A DNA stretch of 64,000 nucleotides, from NCBI GenBank assembly GCA_008477525.1, contig SPDT01000001.1, forward strand, positions 1,922,001-1,986,000. Reading direction: 5' to 3'. This document shows, one piece after another, positions 34,932-44,931 of the stretch. Source of the stretch: Hypomyces perniciosus. Lineage: Eukaryota > Ascomycota > Sordariomycetes > Hypocreales > Hypocreaceae. A model generated the notes under the pieces. It searched no databases, was not told where the DNA came from, and saw only the letters and a program-made list of their open reading frames with translations. Position numbers and translations under genes: made by a program. Within the stretch, counting starts at the first letter, position 1; each line of letters opens with the position of its first letter.

Positions 34932-35414
34932 CATTCCGTCCCCCCATCTGAGGAGCGGTGCGATTCCTTTTTCAGCTTTCCTCTTCCGCATTCCTCTTGT
35001 GCAGCCGTTGCATCGCCCCCAAAGCCTTTTTGCATCGTTTCGATTTTTCTTCTTCCTCCTCGACCCCGATGCTTCTGTCGCCGCCGCCGTTATAGGATTC
35101 ATAGGCATCAACAGCATTGATGCAGCGACCGCGACCCCTCCAACGCCCGCTACCCGTTACCACCGGTTTCCCGCCACAGCGCCGCAGCCCGCTGCAACAG
35201 CAGCCTTATGCCCTCCTAAGCCTTCTGGAAAACGGCTCTGTGGCGCGTGCGTTTCGGCAACGTTCAGCGCCTCCCGGCATCGCCAGCATCCGCGTCGCCG
35301 CCCTTCTCGCCAACTACGCACCTGCGAACTCGACGATATAGAAACGAACCGTCTCCTCGCTCGTCGAGCCCTCCGCGGAGGTCGACGGGCGCGGACTCCT
35401 TCAGCTCTCCCGCC

Positions 35415-36935
35415 ATGAGCCTCTATTCCGACCCCCCGGCCCTGCGAGAGTTCAGAGAGAGCAAGCCCACCTTGCTCGTGTGCTGGTGGGCCACGTCCTT
35501 CTGCGCCTTCATGATCCTTCTACGCATCGTTGGCCGCTTCATTCGAACCGAAAGGCTGTTTTCCGAGGACAGATTTGCTGCCGTGGCCTTGATCCCGCTA
35601 TTCCTGCGCATGTGCTGTGTCCACTTCATTCTGGTCTATGGCACCAACAACGTCGACCTCACCGAAATCACCCTCACGCATAGGCAATTGAATGAGAAGG
35701 CCATTGCTAGCGGTCTGGTCCTGGCCAGCCGCGCGCTGTACGCTGCAACGTAAGTGGCTTGCACTCCCCCAATCTCAGATGGGAATCTCCGTGCTGGACA
35801 GTATCAACGCATGCTGACACTGGCTCACCACAGGCTATGGATTCTCAAGGGCACAATACTCGAATTTCTAAAGCGCCTCACCGATTTGACCTGGCAGCGA
35901 TACCACGAGACCACCTTGGTCGCAATTCGCTGGACCCTTGCTGTCACTTTTGTAGCCGTCATCGTCAGTGATCTCGTCGAGTGCCGCCCTTTTGGGCATT
36001 ACTGGCAAGTCCTGCCCGATCCTGGTGGCCAGTGTCGACAAGGCTATGTTCAATTGATTACCATGGCCACCTGCAATGTCCTGACGGACTTGATGCTCGT
36101 CATCTTCCCCATACCCATTATTATCCAGAGTCATATGACACTTCCCAGGAAGATTCAGCTCGTCCTGCTGTTTTCACTCAGCCTATCGGTTGTTGGTGTC
36201 ACCCTCTACCGAGTGCCGCACATCATCGATGAACATGGCTCGCAACAGTACCGATCACTTCTGGCCTCTGTCGAACTGATTTTTGCTACGGCATCCGCTA
36301 ATGCGCTGGTCCTGGGGTCTTTTGTTCGAGACCGGGGCTTAAAGAAGCAGAAGTTCCGGCGCACCTCTACGGCTGCTGATTCCTTTGACCGAGCAAGCAA
36401 TCCCCGGCGAGTGACTCTGTATCAGCCATACGACAGCGACGAAGACCTTTTCAGGGATGCCGGGATGGCTGTTGGCTCTAGGCCGCGTGAGCAGCCAGAC
36501 AGCCCACTATCTGACCTATATACACTTACTCCAATGTACGCCCCTCTCAGCGCAGATCGCGATCGCGATGCGCAAATAAACCTCGCTTCAAGAAAGCTCT
36601 CACTATTCGATGTTGGTGGATTGCTAGAGGAGTCGGTCGGCACAAGTAGTGGGAGCTACCGACGAGAGAGCAATACTACCTCCTCCACCATCGACCCAAA
36701 CTCTCCTCATACTTTCCCCTGCGCATCCAAGACGGCCAGCGCAAATGGTGTGCGACGTGGTTCAACGGCACTTTTGCAAGATCTTGGCGGTCTCCTGGGG
36801 CCGAAAACCACTCGGACAAAGTCCACGACTGGGACCGAATTACAACCCATACCACAGTCTCGTTATGAACATCCTTCTGGCTGGAGTGCAGGCCAGGATC
36901 TCGTCATCAGTGACCCTGGCGGCCTCTTGAAGTGA
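35415..36935 (+). CDS. Seven-transmembrane fungal rhodopsin-like-domain protein
   Basis: Two exons, 35415-35749 and 35834-36935, encoding 478 residues. The first 300 residues contain seven hydrophobic helices, with DRFAAVA after helix 1, a Cys pair around the extracellular loops (SDLVECRPFGHYW and GGQCRQGY) and SANALVLGSFV in helix 7. This is the layout of the fungal rhodopsin-like integral membrane family (PF20684). There is no CFEM domain, so it is not a classical Pth11 receptor, and no retinal-binding Lys motif of microbial opsins. The C-terminal 170 residues are cytosolic, disordered, rich in Ser, Asp and Arg, and contain the repeated motif D(V/L/P)GGLL three times. Ligand and function are unknown. 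The in-frame sequence upstream of the ATG has no ATG start, supporting 35415. Confidence 0.8.
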
Positions 36936-37878
36936 GACTTACTCTCTTTATTACCACGACATTTTCCCGAGTCTTTCCACGGCAACCATACCCCTTTGCC
37001 GTTTTCTGCAACCTTTACGACATAATGTATGACCATGTATCACGACTACATTTCTGATTTCCCAAGGATACCCCCCTCGGGGTTTCTTTGCTTCCTTTTC
37101 TAGATATCACCTTTCGGGCAAGGCGTTCACAAATCACCACCGCATCTATACATATATTCCTCTTCATCTTTTCTTCTTCAACCGTCGAGTCGGCCTAGTC
37201 TTGGTAGAGTGGGCTTGGCTGTTTTCAAGCATTAATATTTCTGGGTATCGAGCCCGACCTTTTCCCTCTGCTTCTCGGACTGTGGACACCGTGCCTGGAT
37301 AGGCTCTGGAGAGATTTCCTTTTACTTTATATTACCCCTTCCCTTTTGTTTACGGATGGAGGCATGTGGGCGGGAGGCTATCTTATTTGCATATACCCCG
37401 GCAGTTACTGCCTTTTTATTGATACAGTGTTGACGATCATCATGGGCTCATGGAGGAAGCTTACATGTCCCTTGAGGGGATATTTTGGGCTCTGGAGGGA
37501 GGATATAGCGGTCAACAATTGATCTGATGAATTTTTCAAGACAATGATTTAACGAGATGTCATATATGTGCTTATCCTGCTACTTGTACTTGAGCTTCCG
37601 TGCCTGAGTCTTCATAGAAGCGCTCCCCGTTATGCTAGGTATAAATAAGTAATACTTCTCAAATTATTTCTGCCATTCAACCTTGCTCCTATATATCTAG
37701 ATCATGATTCCAATCAGGATTTACCAAAAAAAAAACGCCAGCTTTTACAGCCCAAATACAAGATTCAGACGCCTCCCTCATGACCGTCCCTGATTCATTC
37801 TCTACGTACACCTCACCTCACCTCACCCACCACCAGTCTGCCCCCCCCCCTTTCACTTCTTCAAGGCCTAAACAAAAC
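36936..37878. other. Intergenic between convergent 7TM gene and RPB5
   Basis: A 943-bp interval holding the two 3-prime ends. It is A/T- and pyrimidine-rich, with an A run near 37727-37735. No coding sequence seen; the long open frame starting at 37780 is an antisense shadow of RPB5. Confidence 0.5.
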
Positions 37879-38745
37879 TTAAACGCACAATCGGTAACTG
37901 GCATATCTACCAGCAGTCTCGCTGACTCGGATAATTTTGACAACCTGACCTCTCTTGAGTCCCAAATACCGCGCCACGGGATCCTTCTGCAAAAGACGAG
38001 GCAGCTGCGTCTCCTTGAGACGATACCTCTTCAACAGAGCAATCTTCTCCTCCTTGGAAAGCAAGACATGTCTGGGCACGAGTTCGTGATGTGTGATGTT
38101 GACGAGCAGGTCATCCTCGAGGAAGCACTCAATCTTGGCGAGGTTCTCGACGCTGGCGAGGGACTTGCGCGCGGCAGGCGAGAGGGGCACGTGGGTGACC
38201 ATGATGCCGGTTTTGTAGTTGTTGGAGATGGTGTACTTTGCGAATTGGCGGATCTGGCCGACGCCGAATTGCTTATCGGTGAGGAACTCGACCCAGATGG
38301 GGCCGCAGTCGGGCACTGGGTCGGGGTTGGAGGGCGTGGGAGGAGGGGTGTGCTTGCGGAGCATGGAGTCGCTAGGACGAGCTGAGAATTGGAGTTTGGC
38401 GCGGCTGAAGAAACAAAAATTAGCCATCAAAACGAAAGAAAAATAGTCAAGAGGCGGAGGGAGAAGGAATGTCGTACTTCACAGATCCATCGGGGTGGCA
38501 GTATTCGTCGCGAAACCGGTCCAGGGAGATGCTGACTTCGTCCTCGGCAAGTTCATACTCCTAATTCAAGAATTAGCCTCCAGGGAATGCAAACATCCAG
38601 TATCACCAGGGAAAAAAGCGGGCGACGGAATCGCGAGACGAAGATGCACACATACCCGATCTGCCACCATCTCATGCACCGTCTTCCACGCGCGCCAGAG
38701 TCGCACCACCTCCTTCGACTTGGCATCGTTGGGCAAATCCTCCAT
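37879..38745 (-). CDS. RPB5: RNA polymerases I, II and III shared subunit Rpb5 (ABC27)
   Basis: Three exons: 38745-38656, 38560-38478 and 38404-37879, encoding 232 residues. The C-terminal 75 residues are the highly conserved Rpb5 assembly domain: VPRHVLLS, EKIALLKRYRLKETQLPR, DPVARYLGLKRGQVVKIIR and the terminal SETAGRYASYRLCV closely resemble yeast. The N-terminal jaw domain is also recognisable (VRLWRAWKTVHEMV, DRFRDEYCHPDG). Compared with yeast (215 residues) there is a Pro-rich insertion (HTPPPTPSNPDP) at about residues 79-90. Rpb5 sits at the lower jaw contacting downstream DNA. Splice sites join in phases 0 and 2. The gene is divergent from BFR1. Confidence 0.95.
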
Positions 38746-39436
38746 CTTGTTATAAATCAGATCTTCTTGGGTGCTGAATCGATATGCGGAGGGGAGAAAA
38801 AGATAGGACGCCGGCGCAGTCTATGTTGTGTCTATCGAGTGTTCGCTGAGAAGGAGATCGGCAGGCGTCGTCGAAAATTGTTTGTTCAGCCTTGCATGGC
38901 CTTGACTGGACCCAAAATTGATAGAGAGAAGTCATGTGATCGGTACGTACTTTTTTCCCTTCATTCCTTTCGGGCCGCTGAGGTCTCGGGATCTTGATGG
39001 AAGTTGCTGCCCCCGCCAAAAGGGCCCCAAAGAGCCACTGAAGCGTGGCAAGCTGGTCCCCTACACCCGCTATTCACACTGAAGGGTGGCAGCACAACAG
39101 CGACAGCGGCCCTGAGTTGCAGCACCCGTCCTCACACAATGGCCCTTATGGGATCTTGGCCCCCTCCCTGTGGCTTTTTTTTAGGGTGGGCCCCTAGACC
39201 ACTAAGCAAAACGTGGTGCGAAATGGAATTTTTGTGGCAATTCACCGATCTAATATTGGTGGGTGTCTGTCTTGTTGGATTCTGGCTTTTTTACACTTGC
39301 ACCAGCTGCTTGTCCGCTTTGTTCCCACCACTCTTACTCGTCTCTCCCCTTATATCCTCCAACGAGGAGATAGCGACGGCTTGGACTGTCCTTCTCTGCT
39401 CTGGACATCTTGGATCTGACTTCTCTAACCAGCACA
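38746..39436. promoter_or_regulatory. Bidirectional upstream region, RPB5 / BFR1
   Basis: The 691 bp between two divergent start codons contain no separate gene. C/T-rich blocks precede the BFR1 ATG (about 39300-39430). Both products serve basic gene expression, so shared control is plausible but unproven. Confidence 0.45.
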
Positions 39437-41005
39437 ATGGCTGCTCCCGCTGCTGCTGCCGCTGAGGCGGCTCCTGCGCCAACCACTCGCCCGACTCGAC
39501 CTGATGAGAATGTCTTTAAGGAGGAACTCGCCAAGGCTGAGAAGGCGCACAAGGCTTCCATGGACCGATTCGTATGTCTCCATTCCCATGATTCCTGGTA
39601 TCTGGCCGGATGAGGAGATCATGACATGACATGGTCCGACTAACATGCGGCATGTAGAACGCCATCAAGGCCAGAATCGACATTGCCATGCCCAACAAGA
39701 ACAAGGACCAACCTAGCCCGACCCAGAAGCGCCGCCAGGAACTCATTGCTCAGGCCAACGAGATCCGCCAGAAGCAGGCCGGCGGTAAGAATGCCCGCAC
39801 CTCTAAGCTGGATCAGATTAAGCGCCTGGACGAGCAACTCCGCAGCCGCATCACCGAACAGAAGGCGTCCAAGGCCAAGATCCCCTACAAGAGCGCCGAG
39901 GATGTCGACCGCCAGATTGACAGCCTCGAGAAGCAGGTCAACTCGGGCACCATGAAGCTCGTCGACGAGAAGAAGGCCCTCTCTGACATCTCCAACCTCC
40001 GCAAGGTGCGCAAGAACTTTGGCCAGTTTGACGAGTCCCAGAAGCAGATCGACGATCTGCGTGCCAAGATCAAGGAGATCAAGGACTCCATGGAGGACCC
40101 GGAGCAGAAGGCCCTGTCGGAGCAGTACAACACCATCCAGGCTGAGCTGGACACCATCAAGGCCGAACAGGACGAGGCCTACAAGAGCCTGTCCACCCTG
40201 CGAGATGAGCGAACCAAGCTGCAGGCTGAGCAGCAGGAGAAGTTCACTGCCATTCGCAAGCTCAAGGATGACTACTACGGCCAAAAGAAGGCCTTCCAGG
40301 CCTATGAGCGCGAGGCCCGCGAGAAGCAGAGGGAGCGCCAGAGGGCTGAGCGCGAGCGTTATGTCCAGGAGCGCAAGAAGGCTGATGCTGAGCGTGTCCT
40401 CGCCGAGGCTAGCGAGCCGGCTTACCTTGATGAGATTCGACGTGCCAACAGCCTCCTGCAGTTCCTCGACCCTAACCACAAGGCCGAAAAGGGCCCTCTT
40501 CTGGCTAACACCGGCCTTGGTGCCCAGGTGCAGCGAACTGTCGACGAGTCTGGTCTTAAGGGCTTCAAGTTGGTCCGCAAGGAGGATCGCGATGATGACT
40601 ACCTCCCTGCCGTGTCCAAGGGTAAGAAGGGTAAGAAGGGCGGCGTCAGTGCTGTTCAGAAGGGCTTCAACTGCCCGCCCTCTGTTGTTGAGGACTGCAC
40701 TTTCCTCAACGTCGATCCTCCTATGAGCAGCGCTGATGTCCCCGGCGTTATTGAGAAGGTCAAGGCCAAGCTTGAGCACTGGAAGGACGACCAGGTTGCT
40801 CAGACTGAGCGGGTGAGTTTCCTCCATAGCAGACCCCCTGAATCGTGACATGTGGAGAGCTAACCGTGCGATTTTACAGAACATCGAGAAGGCCAAGAAG
40901 AAGCTCGAGGAGATTGAGAAGAACGGTGCCGACGAGGACAAGGTCGACGAAGTCGCCTCAGACCTCAAGGAGACCTCCATCGAGGACAAGCAGGAGTCAT
41001 CATAA
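39437..41005 (+). CDS. BFR1: Bfr1-type nuclear segregation / polysome-associated protein
   Basis: Three exons: 39437-39571, 39658-40812 and 40880-41005, encoding 471 residues, matching yeast Bfr1 in length. The protein is dominated by charged coiled coils (about residues 70-270; for example EKQVNSGTMKLVDEKKALSD, a conserved Bfr1 segment). An Ala/Pro-rich N-terminus and a Lys-rich loop (GKKGKKGG, about residue 370) follow. Bfr1 associates with polysomes and mRNP complexes at the ER and affects P-body formation, secretion and chromosome segregation. Strong codon bias suggests high expression; it also creates a 499-codon antisense open frame. Both introns have standard donors (GTATGT and GTGAGT). 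Confidence 0.92.
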
Positions 41006-42189
41006 GACCCCAACACCGTCATCTCACCACGAACTTCAGCAGCCTGCATGGTCTGTCCGCACCTCATGGCTGACACATTCATCCAGCCAATCTCCTCTTT
41101 ATATACCTCCTTTTTTTCTCCCTCGTCACCTTTATACATCTCCTTTTCGTCAGCTATGAGGTGCAGACGACATGAGAGCGTGCTTGCTTCCCTTTAGGCA
41201 TCCTCATCCAGATGGCGTCATTGTTTGGGGAAAAGCGGAAAACCCGAGGGAGGGAAAAGAAAGAATCAGAAAAAGACCTCGTCATATTCAGGCATAACCC
41301 GGTTTTCGGATGCCTTTACCATCTCGTACCAGCGTTGCCCATGCTATTTGTAATCAGGCATCTTATGTTATGCGGGTAAAGAAATATATAAAAAAATGAA
41401 GGTATTTTATGCACATATCTGGCCATATACTATCGTGCAACAGGCCACTGGGATGTGTAAATGGCCTGTCTGTTGTATGACGTACACATCTCACGAGCCC
41501 ATGAGTCGACTTTTTGTCTAGACCAAGCCTACAATAACATGACCAGCCGCTTACAACATCCATGGAGATCACATTGGGCACTGGTTGGGTAGGCGTGCTC
41601 CTCCAATTCAAGCTTGTCACTCTCTCCAGATTTAAGCTACATCGTACTTTTTTTTATCTACCCACATAAAGCCTCTTTTCTCACTGCTACTGCTATGTAC
41701 TACAGCGTGCTTTTCAGCACCGCATAATCGATGCCAGCTCCGTGTCCCGGGCCTCGGCCCACAGCATGTTGCATTTGGTTGCCATATGAATGTCACCTCA
41801 TATGGCTGCCCGAATGCGACTTGGAACCACAGGGCACACGCACATAGACCCGGTAATACTACAGCGGCCCTGTCATAGGCCATTGGTGGTGTCATTCCGG
41901 ACGTACAAATCCTGACAAAGGCCTCAGACGCCAAATTCGTTCAAATCTGAGACCTGTCTAGCACAGGGAATCCAAACAACATGATGTCGCCGTATATGCT
42001 CCAATTTCCGATAGTGTAAATATGGCTACCCCAACCGTCATGCAAAAATGCCATGCCCAAAATCATACATATGAAAAAATTCGTTGCGATCGTCGAGTCC
42101 CGTGATATTTGTCGTAGAGAGATAGGAAAAACATGGTTGGTTATGTGCCACATATGGCATAGTTGATCTGATAATTCGGTTCTTCACCA
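41006..42189. other. Intergenic between convergent BFR1 and the Cys-motif gene
   Basis: A 1.2-kb interval with two 3-prime regions. Minus-strand frames of 100 codons (41934-41632) and 70 codons (42153-41941) are present but lack domains, splice partners or codon bias, and I do not call them genes. Confidence 0.5.
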
Positions 42190-42962
42190 TCAAAAAGGTG
42201 GGTAATAGGATGTTGGGGAATGGTGGGATGGTTGTGGGGGTGGAGGTCGGAATGATCTTCGTTCTCGTGGTTGTGGTGCTGGCGTGCGACGTTCCATGAT
42301 GGCCTCTCGTTCATGATAGGAAGCTGGAGGAGCTATTGCCGCTGGGGGAGGAGGGGGAGGGGGAGCTGCGCTGCCGCTTGTGCTCATTGCGCCAGGTCGA
42401 CGGCCAGGCTTTCGGTGGCTGTTGACGGCGCTCAGGGGAGGGTCTTTGACCGCAGCTTCATCATCCGCGGGTAATGTGAGCTCGACGAGGCTGTAGAAAT
42501 ATTCGAGAACCTCAGGATAACGCTGTACGCTAGCCTGCCAGTCTTCGTCGATACCGCGCTTCAGGGTTGCCTGAGCCTCGGCAATTTGGTTTGGGTGCGG
42601 TGGCGCATTGTAGTGGTAGAAAGCATGGGCGGTGATATGATCCAAGTGAGCCGAGTGAGCAGTCTTGCGGCGCTCGGCGAGAAGGCGGAAATATTCCAGG
42701 ATATAGTCCTGGGCATGCGCTCTTACCCATGAACTGCCCTGGTGTTAGTGATATGGCCATCGGCAAGGCGTCCAAAGAAGCGGCAAACTAACCGTACGTC
42801 ACTGTATATGGACCGCATCATGCGTTCCTCGGCATGTTTGATGGCCACCTCGAGGCCCTTGGCCTCACAGTCACAGGCCATCGACGCCGGAGCATGGCAA
42901 ATAGCACAGTCCGGGTCCATCCTGATGATGGCCTTGCGTGGCTTATGTTCTCTGGTGTGCAT
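42190..42962 (-). CDS. Uncharacterised protein with N-terminal Cys motif and Pro-rich tail
   Basis: Two exons, 42962-42793 and 42733-42190, encode 237 residues from the first ATG, or 223 from the ATG at 42920, which directly precedes the Cys motif and may be the real start. I cannot name it. The N-terminus has CAICHAP then CDC, four Cys that could bind zinc, followed by amphipathic helices (EVAIKHAEERMMRSIYSDVR, then HAQDYILEYFRLLAERRK) and a conserved-looking core ending in RYPEVLEYFYSLVELTLP. The last 80 residues are Pro/Arg-rich and disordered, with a run of seven prolines. The strong helical core and clean intron argue for a real gene. No catalytic motif is visible; a scaffold or regulatory role is only a guess. 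Confidence 0.75.
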
Positions 42963-44931
42963 TTTAGTAAAGGTAATCCCGGGTTAGGCGGTAATAGGGC
43001 TGGCGTCGAGATGTCGTCGGAGATTCAGGGAAAAGATAAGAACAGAATACGGGCTAGTATTACACAATGGAGAGAAGTCATTCAAGCGCGCGATGATGAA
43101 GGCACGGTAGATATGTGGTGATATGGATTTGGGCTTCATCAACCGCGGAGAAGAGGCCACACCCGCTTGGCAAGCCCACGAACGGGCATCATGGGGTGTG
43201 GAAGTGGGAAGTGGGAAGACGGGAGACGTGGACAGTTGTATGTCGGGTATGTATGAGGGGAGGAGATGGAGGAACAGAGACTGACCTGGTTAAGAAGGCT
43301 CGGGCCAGGCGGTAAAGGCAATAGAGGAATGGTCGCGAGTGAGGAGAGCAGGATGGTGCGTCTGTGTCAGAGCAGCGGGCGTACGCTGTTTCGCCGGGAG
43401 TCGAATGTATCCTGCAAGCACCGGCAGGTTTGGCTGCGCCGAACTAGGATGGGACGAAAGTCAAGAGGCCAGGAAGGACGAGATCTGAGGTCTGGGGCCG
43501 AAGCGTGGGGAAGCCAGAGCAGCTACGGCGAACCAAGGTCGAATGAGGAGCGTCTGGGTGGGTGGACGCCCAACTGTCGTGGCTCGAATGCGGGATTGAG
43601 AAGCGTATGCAGGCTGGCCCAATGGACACGAACTGGCCCAACCGAGGAGGGTGCCCAAGAGAGAACGAAGCTGAATCGGGAGCTAGCCAGCAGCCAACAA
43701 GCGGCTGGTCAGCGATCGGATGACGGTATGTAGCGCTGGTTGGTGGCAGTGGGGTGACGGGATGAGGACGTGGAGGAGGCGAATTGGCGAGAGAGTCCAA
43801 GACAACTGCTGGCAATTGCTGTCGCCGCTGCCGTTCGCTGTCGATGCTGTATGCTGTATGCTGTATGTATATGTATGCCGTCGTCACACCTGGTGGATCG
43901 AGCACACGATGGTTGGTGCTGACCGGTGGTGAGGTGGACGTTGTTTATGCAGCAGCAATAGTCCCGCAAGGATGTTCCGTGTGTTTGTTTGTATGTATGT
44001 ATGTAGGTAATAAAAATGCCGGACGTGAAGCGAGGTGTGTGATATCTGCTTGCAGACCGACCCTGGAGTATGGAGTATCTCTCTCTGCCACTGGTGCTGG
44101 TGCTGGTGCTGCTGCTGCGGGCAAGCGGGCGGACAAACAGGTGGGAGAGCAATAATAGTCGTCGGGAGAGAGAGCAACAGGAGAGCTAAAGGGAGAGCTC
44201 TGCTGGTCAACGCGAGTGGGATCGATCCTCCGTGCCGGAGCAGAATTCACCGCATTTTAGTATCAGAAGCGGGCTTGATAGTGCACTATCGAATCACGAG
44301 GGGAGCTGGGACGTGGCATATGCATGGACGAGGCCCGCAGGTGGCGGGAGGGACAGCTCTAGCAGACAAGGCTGCGAGAAGAGACAAGGGAGATGCTTGA
44401 TGAAGGTCCCGATGATGCGACTGCTCGGGCTTTGGGGGTTGTCCTCCGTCGATGCCAGCCAATTGACCCCCCAGGGAATGGCCGTGATAGTGACTATCAG
44501 GCCGGATAGCGTCGCCGAAGTCGTTGGCTGGCACTCAAATCACAGCAGCTGGCGTGCGTGCTTTTGTCTAGATGCGGGTCACAAGGATTCGGGTTGGTTT
44601 GAGCGTTGAAAGCGGGGAGATGAGCCAACTGCCAGCTCAGAGGTCGCCATGTTTGAAAATTGAGCCTCTGATCCCTCTCTGATCAATCATCAGCGATCAA
44701 CCCCACTACAGCTCTGGCGTCCCGGCGCTAAGCCGTTTTTTGGGTTCAGTGTGCACGGAATGCGGAGAGTTTTGATCCTATCTTATCGATAAGACTGCCG
44801 ATTGTGTGAGAGAACTTCGTAGCAAATCCAGATTATCATGACACCACGGTGAATTTTGGAGGTGCCTCACGAGAATAGAACAGCAGTCGTAGAGCTCAAG
44901 CTGATGCGCTGATGCTACCACTGCTACAGCC
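42963..44931. promoter_or_regulatory. Divergent 2-kb upstream region, Cys-motif gene / MTG2
   Basis: No convincing gene. Open frames on both strands overlap extensively and reflect GC-rich composition. Short tandem repeats are present: ATGCTGT three times (43844-43867), TGTA runs near 43989 and a GGTGCT/GCT array near 44090-44118. Long leaders or promoters of both flanking genes probably account for most of it. Confidence 0.4.
43844..43867 (+). repeat. 7-nt tandem repeat (ATGCTGT)
   Basis: Three adjacent copies followed by TGTATGTATATG. Confidence 0.75.

Larger units (their letters stand above)
29881..35414. other. 5.5-kb gene-poor, repeat-rich spacer
   Basis: The largest interval without a gene I can support. 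It carries three GTA/AGT microsatellites, a 51-nt CT tract, CATA/TGTA tetranucleotide runs, a 9-nt tandem repeat and many GTAC-NNN-GTAC elements (29882, 31720, 31910, 32548, 32786, 33648, 34294, 34780, plus near matches). Open frames are short, often arise from repeats and have no domain. The last 600 bp, C/T-rich, are the leader of the 7TM gene. I see no transposase, reverse transcriptase or terminal repeats. Confidence 0.6.

Noticed and set aside
29881..35414. Transposon in the large spacer
   Set aside because: I found no transposase or reverse transcriptase fragments, no long terminal or inverted repeats, and no obvious target duplication.
37780..38385. Plus-strand 201-codon frame over RPB5
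   Set aside because: Antisense shadow of the conserved RPB5 C-terminal exon; it shows no independent signal.
39640..41139. Minus-strand open frame of 499 codons antisense to BFR1
   Set aside because: It mirrors the strongly biased codons of BFR1 (Leu/Ala/Val/Asp-rich translation of Lys/Gln/Glu codons), has no domain or splice context, and BFR1 on the plus strand is clearly real.
41632..42153. Two minus-strand frames (100 and 70 codons) between BFR1 and the Cys-motif gene
   Set aside because: No recognisable domain, no splice sites joining them, and the region fits convergent 3-prime UTRs.
43266..44609. Overlapping frames of 100-155 codons on both strands upstream of MTG2
   Set aside because: GC-rich composition gives long frames in several registers; no domain, no consistent intron pattern.
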